Origin: Methylococcaceae bacterium
Lineage (GTDB): Bacteria; Pseudomonadota; Gammaproteobacteria; Methylococcales; Methylomonadaceae
NCBI GenBank assembly: GCA_021647145.1
Contig: JAKIVF010000039.1
Location: forward strand, 1-27,087
Reading direction: 5' to 3'
DNA length: 27,087 nt
The notes below the pieces were generated by a model that did not search any database, was not told the DNA's origin, and worked only from the letters and a program-made list of their open reading frames with translations. Positions within the stretch are counted from its first letter, which is position 1, and each line of letters starts with the position of its first letter. The translations under genes were made by a program, and so were the position numbers. Below are positions 1 to 6,736 of this stretch, in pieces.

Positions 1-37
1 AATTCGTTTTTGCATTCGTGTGATAGCCTTGGGACAT
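1..37 (-). CDS. Partial 5' end of a gene running off the left edge (possible transposase)
   Basis: A reading frame on the minus strand starts with ATG at 37 and leaves the window after about 12 codons (MSQGYHTNAKTN). The sequence AAAGGAA at 43-49 sits at good Shine-Dalgarno distance, which supports a real start. The YHTNA-type N-terminus reminds me of some IS481-like transposases, but this rests on memory and a dozen residues. What is seen is a start with a ribosome binding site; the family is a guess. Confidence 0.3.
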   Translation of the reverse strand, partial: MSQGYHTNAKTN

Positions 38-99
38 ATTAATTCCTTTGTGGTGAAAGTTTTAATATGTTATCAGGGCTGTCCTTTTAATTTTTAAAT

Positions 100-291
100 T
101 CAGGTATAACGTGGTGAAACTATACAATTAATAACCAGAAATGTATCAGTTTTTTGACGATAAATACCTTCCCTTACTAAGGGGGTCAGATCTTCTGCTA
201 AAAAAGTATTGACTGGGTTTAATGAATTTAGTGTACAGCCGGATAAAACTGAAATTGATAGGATACCAGTCAGTAAAAAAAAGTGCTTCAT
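100..291 (-). CDS. Small predicted lipoprotein
   Basis: This 63-residue protein begins MKHFFLLTG, followed by a hydrophobic stretch ending in the lipobox L-S-G-C, with the lipidated cysteine at residue 19. That is a typical type II signal peptide, so the mature protein is probably membrane-anchored in the envelope. An ATG four codons further upstream (303) is possible, but the start at 291 is preceded by GGAGA at the right distance and gives a cleaner signal peptide. The mature part is only about 45 residues with no domain I recognise. It is transcribed away from the Sel1-repeat gene. Function unknown. Confidence 0.5.
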   Translation of the reverse strand: MKHFFLLTGILSISVLSGCTLNSLNPVNTFLAEDLTPLVREGIYRQKTDTFLVINCIVSPRYT

Positions 292-431
292 ACAATTCTC
301 CATTTTGATGAGTAATTTAATATCTACTAATTATAGGTGTTTTATATCTTTTGTTATATGTTTATTCCCCATTTATTAATAATCCATGAAATAATAAACC
401 ACTTTTGATCAATAAAAATAAGGAGAACAAA

Positions 432-893
432 ATGACTGAAATAACTAGATCGTTTTTTGTTGTTTGTCTTTTAGCTTTTAGTATGATTGTCAGCGCTCAA
501 TCAACAGAAGAAATTAAACAGCTTGCTGAGCAAGGTGATGCATTGGGGCAGGCAAAACTAGCATCACTTTATCTGTTGGGAAGGAACGAGATTGAAGTGG
601 ATAATAAAATGGCTGCCAAATGGATGACGAAAGCGGCTAAGCAAGGGCTAGTTGAAGCGCAAGTGGTGCTTGCTGCCATGTATGATAGAGGTATCGGCAT
701 GAAGGGAGACAAGCAGAAGGCAACTGAATGGTATGAAAAAGCGGCTAAGCAAGGGCATGGTACTTCTTTAGCTATTTTAGGAAAAAATCCGACGGCTAAA
801 GGAAGTATTAAATTTGATTATAAAAGTATGCGTTTCAGTGCATCTCGACAAATTCCAAATAAATATGCCAAAAGTTTTTTAAAGAAAAAATAA
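432..893 (+). CDS. Secreted Sel1-repeat (tetratricopeptide-like) protein
   Basis: The start is placed at ATG 432 because AAGGAG lies just upstream and the protein then begins with a signal peptide (hydrophobic core about residues 9-21, likely cleavage after VSA). An in-frame start at 405 would put charged residues before it. The 153-residue product contains two to three Sel1 repeats (about residues 30-105), visible as A-x-A-x-x-x-L-A-x-x-Y followed by G and then A-x-x-W-x-x-K-A-A-K-Q-G. Sel1 repeats form alpha-helical solenoids that bind other proteins, and the export signal suggests a periplasmic or secreted role. The lysine-rich tail after residue 115 has no recognised domain. It stands alone upstream of gltX on the same strand, with about 60 bp between them. 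Confidence 0.85.
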   Translation: MTEITRSFFVVCLLAFSMIVSAQSTEEIKQLAEQGDALGQAKLASLYLLGRNEIEVDNKMAAKWMTKAAKQGLVEAQVVLAAMYDRGIGMKGDKQKATEWYEKAAKQGHGTSLAILGKNPTAKGSIKFDYKSMRFSASRQIPNKYAKSFLKKK

Positions 894-955
894 AATAGAG
901 TCTTTTTTATTTATTACTACCTCCCTTATCTATAATAATTTATCACATTTCATAA

Positions 956-2362
956 ATGACAACAAAAACACGCTTTGCTCCAAGTCCAACAGGATACTTA
1001 CATGTCGGTGGCGCCAGAACAGCTCTTTTTTCATGGCTATATGCCAGGAAACACGGAGGGAAATTTATATTAAGAATTGAAGATACTGATATAGAGCGCT
1101 CTACTCAAGAATCGGTTGACGCAATTTTTGATGGTATGAACTGGTTAGGCTTAACACATGACGAAGGTCCTTTTTACCAGACTCAACGATTTGATCGCTA
1201 TAAGGAAATTATTCAACAACTATTGGATCAAGGGGATGCTTATTATTGTACCTGTAGTCGAGAGCAGCTGGATCAGTTAAGAGAGCAACAAAAAGCCAAT
1301 AAAGAAAAGCCACGTTATAACGGAAAATGCAGAGCTGCCGAACATTCATCAGATGTTGAGGCGGTTATACGTTTTAAAAACCCGGTTGAGGGTGAGGTGG
1401 TTATTAACGACCTGGTTAAAGGTGATATTGTGGTAGCCAATAAAGAACTGGATGATTTGATTATTGCCCGTTCAGATCGTACGCCAACCTATAATTTGAC
1501 AGTGATAGTAGATGATATGGATATGGGTATTACTCATGTTATCAGGGGGGATGATCATATTAATAATACACCCAGGCAAATAAATATACTAAAGGCACTG
1601 GGGGCAGAATTGCCTCAGTATGCACATGTACCTATGATCCTGGGTTCAGATGGTGCCAGATTATCTAAAAGACATGGCGCTGTCAGTGTTATGCAATACC
1701 GTGATGATGGATATTTGCCCGATGCCTTGCTAAATTATCTGGTCCGCCTGGGGTGGTCGCACGGTGATCAGGAGATATTTTCTATCGATGAAATGGTTGA
1801 GTTGTTTGACTTAAAGGACGTTAATGTATCTGCTTCGACTTTCAATTCAGAGAAATTGTTATGGTTGAATCATCAATACATTATGAACAGTACACCTGAA
1901 CATGTTGCTAAGCATTTGGCCTGGCATATGAAAGAGAAAGGAATCGACTTGGCGAATGGTCCTGAGCTGGTGGGAATAGTCAAAGCTCAAAGAGAGAGAA
2001 GTAAAACCTTGGTTGAAATGGCTAATGCCAGTGATTATTTTTATCAAGAGTTTGAGACTTATGATGAAAAGGCAGCTAAAAAGAATTTTAAACAGGATAC
2101 TGATTTGGTGTTACAACGTTTGATGGATAAATTTAGCCAATTGGACACGTGGAATGGAGAAAGGTTACATCAAATAGTTCTTGATACAGCTGAAATTATG
2201 GGCCTTAAATTAGGTAAGGTAGCTCAACCATTGCGTGTAGCAGTCTCTGGTGCAGGTGTATCACCAGCCATAGATATTACATTATCATTATTGGGTAGAG
2301 AAAAAACGCTGGCCCGAATGGCAAGAGCAATAGAATTCATTAAAGAAAAAAATAATTCATAG
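956..2362 (+). CDS. gltX: Glutamate--tRNA ligase
   Basis: Class I aminoacyl-tRNA synthetase that charges tRNA-Glu with glutamate using ATP in the cytoplasm. The N-terminal FAPSPTGYLHVGG carries the HIGH-type signature (H16-V-G-G). The tRNA-facing Glu-RS landmarks RIEDTD and the KMSKS-type motif R-L-S-K-R (residues 235-239) followed by H-G are all present. At 468 residues it is the normal length for the bacterial enzyme, and the C-terminal anticodon-binding helical domain is complete. No strong Shine-Dalgarno is seen before ATG 956, but the N-terminus aligns with other GltX proteins at this start. It is immediately followed by tRNA-Ala and tRNA-Glu, the latter its own substrate, an arrangement I recall from several gammaproteobacteria. 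It belongs to the backbone, left of the island. Confidence 0.98.
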   Translation: MTTKTRFAPSPTGYLHVGGARTALFSWLYARKHGGKFILRIEDTDIERSTQESVDAIFDGMNWLGLTHDEGPFYQTQRFDRYKEIIQQLLDQGDAYYCTCSREQLDQLREQQKANKEKPRYNGKCRAAEHSSDVEAVIRFKNPVEGEVVINDLVKGDIVVANKELDDLIIARSDRTPTYNLTVIVDDMDMGITHVIRGDDHINNTPRQINILKALGAELPQYAHVPMILGSDGARLSKRHGAVSVMQYRDDGYLPDALLNYLVRLGWSHGDQEIFSIDEMVELFDLKDVNVSASTFNSEKLLWLNHQYIMNSTPEHVAKHLAWHMKEKGIDLANGPELVGIVKAQRERSKTLVEMANASDYFYQEFETYDEKAAKKNFKQDTDLVLQRLMDKFSQLDTWNGERLHQIVLDTAEIMGLKLGKVAQPLRVAVSGAGVSPAIDITLSLLGREKTLARMARAIEFIKEKNNS

Positions 2363-2387
2363 ACAAAACGTAAATAAACTGTATAAT
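2360..2387 (+). promoter_or_regulatory. Promoter for the tRNA-Ala / tRNA-Glu pair
   Basis: A consensus -10 box TATAAT lies at 2382-2387 and a near-consensus -35 box TAGACA at 2360-2365, 16 bp apart. The -35 overlaps the gltX stop codon. Transcription would start around 2394, about 10 bases before the first base of tRNA-Ala, which fits a tRNA promoter. Confidence 0.6.
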
Positions 2388-2403
2388 AATCGAACTCAAC
2401 TAA

Positions 2404-2479
2404 GGGGCCATAGCTCAATTGGGAGAGCGCAACACTGGCAGTGTTGAGGTCGGCGGTTCGATCCCGCCTGGCTCCACCA
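2404..2479 (+). tRNA. tRNA-Ala (anticodon GGC)
   Basis: A full 76-nt cloverleaf including an encoded CCA end. The acceptor stem GGGGCCA pairs with TGGCTCC (one G-U). The D arm uses GCTC/GAGC. The anticodon stem CAACA/TGTTG closes a seven-base loop CTGGCAG with anticodon GGC, which reads GCC alanine codons. The T arm GGCGG-TTCGATC-CCGCC is perfect. Confidence 0.98.
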
Positions 2480-2507
2480 TAATTGGTTTATTAGTTAAAA
2501 AGTCTTA

Positions 2508-2583
2508 GTCCCCATCGTCTAGAGGCCTAGGACACCGCCCTTTCACGGCGGTAACGGGGGTTCGAACCCCCCTGGGGACGCCA
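2508..2583 (+). tRNA. tRNA-Glu (anticodon TTC)
   Basis: A full 76-nt cloverleaf with encoded CCA. The acceptor stem GTCCCCA pairs with TGGGGAC, the anticodon stem CCGCC/GGCGG holds loop CTTTCAC with anticodon TTC, and the T arm is GGGGG/CCCCC around TTCGAAC. It lies 28 bp after tRNA-Ala, so both are probably cut from one transcript. Its 3' half is overlapped on the other strand by the end of the serine recombinase gene, marking it as the integration target. The gene remains intact after integration. Confidence 0.98.
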
Positions 2584-4075
2584 CACTTAGGCTGTCATCC
2601 ACTGCAATATGGTAGTGGATGCAGCATTCTAGTGTTAATGGGTCTAAAGTTATTTTATCTACCAGTGATGAGATCAATTCTTTCAGTTTTGATTTTTCTT
2701 TTCCTTGTAAATCCTCAGCAAGACCATCAATAATAAAATGCATTTGATCTTCTGTAAGATTTTTTAAAGAATTATTTGAAGCATGTTCAGTCTCTAATCT
2801 CGTTATTTCATTTACCGTTGATTCCCTGGTTTTTTCCAGTTCTTCAATTTTTCGTAATGCAGGATCTGGATTGGCTAATTTAAGTACGACATCCATTGCT
2901 TTTGATATATCTTTGTCCAATTTAGCTCGCTTTTTGTGAAGATTCTTTGTAGGGTTTTTCTTAGGCAAGTTTTTATTTGCTTCTTTTAAGAGTTGAGCAA
3001 TAAATTTTTGCGATTTCATATCACCTATTAATTTATCGGTAATGGCTTGATCAACTAGAATAGACTGTAACTGCCTTCCCTTCAGCTTTAGTTCTTTATT
3101 CGCTTTTAAGCGATAGGCTTTCTGTTGTTGTCCTTCCCATTTTCTGCCATCAGGAGAAACAAGAACGCCAGAAAGTAAATAGTTAGATAGGCCGCGTTTA
3201 GCCGCAGAAACTGACTGAGCTATAGTGCTATTTTTTAAATTATTTAAAATAATTTCTGCATCTTCTTCGGTTATTAAAGGTGGATGTGTGTGTTTTGTTA
3301 TAATCCAATCTTTACGTGGTTTTCTTTTTACCCCACCTTTGTATTTACCTTCTATTGTTTCGTTGTGGACATTCCAGATAGTGTTACCAGCATAAGTTAA
3401 GGCATTCCATTCAATGCCGATCATAGTACTTGACGGCCATTTTATATTTAAGTTTTTTAGCGATTTTGCGCGAGAAATCCCGTTTGCTCTTTGTTTTAGA
3501 TAGGCACCAACAAGCAATGCATCGTCAGACATTTCTAGAATTGATTTTGTTACAGCAACACCTTCACGAATAGCTCCCGTCTCAATAGATTTCAATTTGT
3601 AACCTTTGGGAGCAGCTCCGCCAGCTCGAAATCCTTGGTTGATATTTTCAGCCATACCTGCAATTCCCTTCTCTTTAGACATTACACTATGCACTTCATC
3701 CATTGCCTCAAATACTGCCTCTAAAATTATTTTAGAGATTGGGTCAACTTCTGAAAATTTAGAGAAAATAATTTCGACACCTTTTTTGTGACACTCATGC
3801 TTAAATATTTGTGCTGCATAACGACGTCTAGACAATCTAGATGTATCAAGCATTAATATAGTATTCCATGCTCTTGGAAGAGACTTCATACTGTCAAGCA
3901 TTTCTTGAAAGCTGGGTCTAAGCATGGATTTTCCACTGACTACCGCATCTGCAAACTCATTCACGATAACAATTTTGTTATCTGCGGCAAATTTTGTTAA
4001 CTCTCTACGTTGAGAGTCGATGCTAACGTCAGACCTATCTTTGCTAGACCGTAGGTAAATTACTGCTTTTTTCAT
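2543..4075 (-). CDS. Large serine recombinase (integrase/excisionase of the island)
   Basis: This 510-residue protein inserts and excises mobile DNA through a covalent serine-DNA intermediate. The N-terminal resolvase domain (about residues 1-145) has Y7-L-R-S-S11, with S11 the likely nucleophile, followed by the SIDSQRREL block and the L-D-T-S-R-L-S-R-R signature near residue 77. A recombinase domain follows (about 150-290, with G-x-x-P-K-G-Y). Residues 299-325 occupy the place of the zinc ribbon, yet the usual CxxC pairs are absent. A charged, probably coiled-coil segment spans about 375-435. Residues 498 to 510 (ending GGFEPPLPP) are the antisense translation of tRNA-Glu, so they are not original gene sequence and the C-terminus should differ in the circular form. 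The Shine-Dalgarno before ATG 4075 is weak. Confidence 0.95.
   Translation of the reverse strand: MKKAVIYLRSSKDRSDVSIDSQRRELTKFAADNKIVIVNEFADAVVSGKSMLRPSFQEMLDSMKSLPRAWNTILMLDTSRLSRRRYAAQIFKHECHKKGVEIIFSKFSEVDPISKIILEAVFEAMDEVHSVMSKEKGIAGMAENINQGFRAGGAAPKGYKLKSIETGAIREGVAVTKSILEMSDDALLVGAYLKQRANGISRAKSLKNLNIKWPSSTMIGIEWNALTYAGNTIWNVHNETIEGKYKGGVKRKPRKDWIITKHTHPPLITEEDAEIILNNLKNSTIAQSVSAAKRGLSNYLLSGVLVSPDGRKWEGQQQKAYRLKANKELKLKGRQLQSILVDQAITDKLIGDMKSQKFIAQLLKEANKNLPKKNPTKNLHKKRAKLDKDISKAMDVVLKLANPDPALRKIEELEKTRESTVNEITRLETEHASNNSLKNLTEDQMHFIIDGLAEDLQGKEKSKLKELISSLVDKITLDPLTLECCIHYHIAVDDSLSVASPGGFEPPLPP
2545..2583. other. Probable integration site (left attachment end) in the 3' half of tRNA-Glu
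   Basis: The recombinase gene runs out of island DNA and into the tRNA, ending with a stop codon in the antisense of the anticodon loop (2543-2545). Island DNA therefore begins within or just after this segment. The exact crossover dinucleotide cannot be seen because no second copy of the tRNA 3' end was found in the window. The right-hand site must lie beyond 27087, be lost, or share only a very short core. Confidence 0.45.
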
Positions 4076-4269
4076 TTGTGATCTCTGGTTTAATTAGTTT
4101 ATATAAGTTAGCTGCTTTAAGAGCGCAAGGTTCTCCATATGATTCCATCATTTTTATCTTTGTATTTTTCATAAAATATTATTATCTGTTAATCGATAAA
4201 TATATTTTTCCATAAAAACGCCTTATAGTTAATAATGAAATCGTATAAAAGTCAAATAAAACAATGTGT

Positions 4270-4343
4270 TAGTGCTATTTTAGCACTGCTGTAGCACTAA
4301 TTCAGTGCTAAAATGGTGCTAAAATGGTGCTAAAACAGCACTA
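4270..4343. repeat. Cluster of GTGCTAAAAT-type direct and inverted repeats
   Basis: Within 74 bp there are three tandem copies of GTGCTAAAA (from about 4305, 4316 and 4327, spaced 11 bp), preceded by inverted versions TTTTAGCACTG (4279-4289) and TAGCACTA (4292-4299), and flanked by AGTGCTA at 4271 and AGCACTA at 4337. The 11-bp spacing puts copies on the same helical face, typical of protein binding sites. It lies about 200 bp upstream of the recombinase start, so it may be the recombinase promoter operator or an excision/replication control site. Confidence 0.6.
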
Positions 4344-4612
4344 GATAAACTATGTAAGAAATATATTTTAAATGAATGGAATTGGGGGTGACTACCAGAG
4401 ATACTGACGTTAGCGATAGTTTTGATTGAAGATAAGGCTAGAAAAAGGAAGATATTGATTAAAAAGTAAAAAAAAAATGTATCTAGCCCCGATTTTCTTA
4501 TCCAAATTCATTCATTTTTTAGCAAGGCGATAAGTTGAGTCTATAAATTGAAAACTTACAACATAAAAAATACTCAATAAGCGAAATATTACAGGTGTCA
4601 GTGGTGCCATTT

Positions 4613-4693
4613 TTCCGAGTAAATTTGGCGAATGCCGCAAACAAAAGCCATTCAGTGAGGAGATATAAACCACCTAATTATGCTTACTCGGAA
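4613..4693. repeat. Spaced 10-bp perfect inverted repeat
   Basis: TTCCGAGTAA at 4613-4622 is matched exactly by TTACTCGGAA at 4684-4693, with 61 bases between. It might be the ends of a tiny non-autonomous element, a cruciform or chance. No flanking target duplication was recognised. Confidence 0.3.
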
Positions 4694-5081
4694 GCTGATT
4701 TTTGAACTCCCTTGTCCATAAGGTCAAGGGAATAACAATGAATTGAGTTAATTCTGAAATCCCCTGTACTAAAAAGTAAAGGATGCACTTAAGTAAGAAG
4801 ATAGGATGAGAACGGTTGTGATACTGACCAATAGATTTTTCATCAGTGCTCAGTACCAAATACCCACCGTGCATTTTCACAAGCAGTTTAAGTATCTAAC
4901 TTATACTATTATTTTCCAGTTCTCACCGACTGGTATTTACAACTGGAATATCTATGGTGAGCCCCAACTATGCAGCCGTGTTCGCAAGTCACTGCCAAGT
5001 GCTTATCTGTCGCCATTGTGATCACACGGTCAGCACTACGCACCGAAACAGACTGAAGACAAAAAACATTCATTGTCATAT

Positions 5082-5315
5082 AAATGTTAACGCTTTGCAA
5101 AACAAATGCTTAACAATTGTTTTGCAAAGTGCTGAAAAGTGTACGGTTACACCCATAATGTGTAATATATTACAGTTTTTAACGGAGTCTAAAATGCGTT
5201 TCCTGTTCAATTTTTATTATTGATAGATAAATGCTAACGTATTGTTATTCAAATGCTTAACATTTGTTTAGCAAAACTGTAACGTTACACCCGTAAATGA
5301 TAAAAACATTACAGT
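5082..5315 (+). repeat. Two imperfect ~90-bp direct repeats with GCTTAAC iteron-like motifs
   Basis: Copy 1 (5082-5176) and copy 2 (5229-5315) share the same order of blocks: AAATG(T/C)TAACG, then CAAATGCTTAACA(A/T)TTGTTT, then a GTTACACCC block, then ATTACAGT. Copy 1 also forms a perfect hairpin with 13-bp arms, CTTTGCAAAACAA (5093-5105) and its complement at 5117-5129, around an 11-nt loop. The ATGCTTAACA motif recurs in the array at 10100-10266, so the two places are probably bound by the same element-encoded protein. Confidence 0.65.
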
Positions 5316-5422
5316 CTTAGTCATGTGGGTTAGTGCTGCGCGACTGAGCTTGAATGATAATTGTAAAAAAAATGGTGATATTAAAATATTGGCCTTGAAA
5401 AGAAACTTTTAATTGTTGGCTT

Positions 5423-5689
5423 TTATGGCTGATCAGATTTAGTAGATGTTTCAGACTTGGCTTTACAGACTTCTTCGTCAACGAGAGCAAGAAGGTCAGA
5501 CGTCAAAACTTCAAGGCCAACTGAAAGCTTGATAATATTTTTTAGTGTTAAATTCCTTTTACCTCTTTCGGTATCTCCAATAAAGCTACGAGCCACACTG
5601 CATTTTAATGCAAGCTTATCTTGAGAAATTCCTTTTTCTGCACGAATTTCAGCTAACTTTTTTCCAAAGAGTGCCGCGTAGTCAGTCAT
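5423..5689 (-). CDS. XRE-family helix-turn-helix regulator (copy 1)
   Basis: An 88-residue DNA-binding protein consisting almost entirely of one HTH_3 (Cro/C1-type) domain, about residues 8-65. Helices are visible as LAEIRAEKGISQDKLALKC, and the recognition part as SFIGDTERGKRNLTL. It resembles controller (C) proteins of restriction-modification systems and small phage or plasmid repressors in size and sequence. It is a close paralogue of the protein encoded at 6308-6574; they share FGKKL-EIR-EKGI-QDKLALKC and RGKRNL-LK. It is transcribed away from the gene at 5924, and four GGGTCC-type repeats lie in the 234 bp between them, so it probably regulates itself and that gene. The Shine-Dalgarno is poor. 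Confidence 0.9.
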   Translation of the reverse strand: MTDYAALFGKKLAEIRAEKGISQDKLALKCSVARSFIGDTERGKRNLTLKNIIKLSVGLEVLTSDLLALVDEEVCKAKSETSTKSDQP

Positions 5690-5772
5690 TTAATTAATTT
5701 TAAGAGTAATGTTTTATCTAGATATTATAGAGAATAACAGGATTTGAAGTAGGTATTTAACACTTAAAAAGA

Positions 5773-5850
5773 GGGTCCATGAATTAAGGGTCCTTATAAA
5801 GTAGACTTTGTGTAAAGGTCCCTGTAAAGTAGTCATTGTGAAGAGGTTCA
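5773..5850 (+). promoter_or_regulatory. Operator-like GGGTCC repeats between XRE copy 1 and the divergent gene
   Basis: GGGTCC occurs at 5773-5778 and 5788-5793, GGTCCC at 5817-5822 and a weaker GGTTC at 5845-5849. The middle two begin near-identical units of about 29 bp: GGTCC, then a TATAAAGTAGAC-like or TGTAAAGTAGTC-like block, then TTGTG. The same GGGTCC-plus-TATA pattern recurs before the second XRE gene (6618-6700). This repetition next to two paralogous repressors points to their binding sites. Confidence 0.6.
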
Positions 5851-5923
5851 ATATGAGTCTCTACTGTAAGTAAAAAGATAAATTTTTATCTAACATAATG
5901 ATTTCAAATTGGAGAAGAATTAC

Positions 5924-6217
5924 ATGAGTAACAACAAATTAAAAGAAACTATAGGTAATGAAGAAATGTCTGAATGGTTAGATCGTGCAAATAATTCGGT
6001 ACGTAAGTCTGTCGCTGTTTTCGAGGTGATTTTAAACGAATGTCCCAACAAAAAAAGTAATGAATTTCATCACCTGAATGCAGTATTATTGGGTAGAAAA
6101 GTAGGGGCTTTACTTGATGTGGCCTCATGGTTCGATGGCATAGATGTCGAAAAAATTAGGAAACAAAACGCTGATCTATTTAATTTGAAACTAGCCGATA
6201 ATAGCCAGAATAATTAA
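5924..6217 (+). CDS. Hypothetical protein, 97 residues
   Basis: The start at ATG 5924 is chosen because GGAGAAG (5911-5917) is at ideal distance; the frame opens earlier at a TTG that overlaps this ribosome binding site. The product is soluble and mostly helical by eye, with no signal peptide, membrane segment or motif I recognise. It is divergent from XRE copy 1 and preceded by the GGGTCC repeats, so it is probably under that regulator. A hairpin at 6240-6277 follows it. It occupies the same place relative to XRE copy 1 as the 300-residue gene does relative to copy 2, but the two products do not look alike. Function unknown. Confidence 0.65.
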   Translation: MSNNKLKETIGNEEMSEWLDRANNSVRKSVAVFEVILNECPNKKSNEFHHLNAVLLGRKVGALLDVASWFDGIDVEKIRKQNADLFNLKLADNSQNN

Positions 6218-6239
6218 TAGGGACTAATATTTGACTTAT

Positions 6240-6277
6240 TCCCTTCATGTGCATGGAGTAGATTGTATATGAAGGGA
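6240..6277. terminator. Hairpin between convergent genes, possible bidirectional terminator
   Basis: TCCCTTCAT (6240-6248) pairs perfectly with ATGAAGGGA (6269-6277) across a 20-nt loop. It sits between the + strand gene ending at 6217 and the - strand XRE gene ending at 6308, and is followed by TATATTTT. The loop is long and there is no clean T run, so the role is uncertain. Confidence 0.35.
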
Positions 6278-6307
6278 TATATTTTGAAGTAGTGTAGATC
6301 AGATTGC

Positions 6308-6574
6308 TTACTTTTCTACAATTTGGTTGAGTCTATCTATATGGGCAATTTCTTTATCGACCAATTCAAGTAAAGCAGAGACTGAAACATTAAGCCCAAT
6401 AGCTAGTTTACACATACTCTTCAATGATAAGTTTCGTTTTCCACGTTCAACCTCGCCAACAAAGGATCTTGCAATTTCACATTTCAGCGCTAATTTATCT
6501 TGTGCGATACCCTTTTCTTTCCTAATCTCTGTTAATTTTTTTCCAAAAAGAGCGTAATAATCGACATCAGTCAT
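6308..6574 (-). CDS. XRE-family helix-turn-helix regulator (copy 2)
   Basis: An 88-residue single-domain Cro/C1-type repressor, clearly paralogous to the protein at 5423-5689. The match runs through YALFGKKLTEIRKEKGI, QDKLALKC and ERGKRNLSLK, with divergence mainly after residue 60. The HTH lies at about residues 10-65. It is divergent from the 300-residue gene at 6737, and the 160-bp gap contains GGGTCC repeats on both strands. The layout repeats that of copy 1 (repressor on -, repeats, gene on +), so the whole regulator-operator module was probably duplicated. Such small repressors often control mobile-element functions or restriction genes; which one applies here cannot be read from the sequence. 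Confidence 0.9.
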   Translation of the reverse strand: MTDVDYYALFGKKLTEIRKEKGIAQDKLALKCEIARSFVGEVERGKRNLSLKSMCKLAIGLNVSVSALLELVDKEIAHIDRLNQIVEK

Positions 6575-6615
6575 TGCATACCTTAAAAATATTTGTTTTT
6601 TGTATGTTTATATTA

Positions 6616-6700
6616 ATGGACCGTCCTATATAAAGACACCCTCTATTGAGGGTCCTTATAAATAGTTCAAATAATGGTGGACATATTATGAGGGTCCCTA
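6616..6700. promoter_or_regulatory. Operator-like GGGTCC repeats between XRE copy 2 and the 300-residue gene
   Basis: GGGTCC followed by a TATA-rich block occurs at 6650-6655 and 6692-6697 (42 bp apart). An inverted copy, GGTCCAT on the minus strand, lies at 6616-6622, with a partial GACGG overlap. The arrangement matches 5773-5850 and would allow one regulator to act on both divergent promoters. Confidence 0.55.
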
Positions 6701-6736
6701 TATAGTAATCTTTCGTTTCTAATAAAGAGAAAACTA

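Larger units (their letters stand above)
4076..5422. other. 1.35-kb AT-rich non-coding region with several repeat clusters
   Basis: No convincing gene is seen on either strand; the open frames here are short, overlap one another and lack good starts. It holds a GTGCTAAAAT repeat cluster (4270-4343), a 10-bp spaced inverted repeat (4613-4693) and a duplicated block with GCTTAAC motifs (5082-5315). A nine-codon frame MRFLFNFYY at 5194-5223 has GGAG at good distance and could be a leader peptide, but is probably chance. A start-less frame from about 4543 to 4704, ending YKPPNYAYSEADF, may be a decayed gene fragment. Size and repeat content fit a control or replication region of the element rather than ordinary intergenic DNA. 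Confidence 0.5.

Noticed and set aside
1859..2418. Two minus-strand open frames inside and after gltX
   Set aside because: They lie opposite a clearly real gene and a tRNA, have no family resemblance and no good ribosome binding site.
4674..5223. Four overlapping open frames on both strands
   Set aside because: They overlap each other and the repeat blocks, have cysteine/histidine-rich shadow-like composition, and show no supported start.
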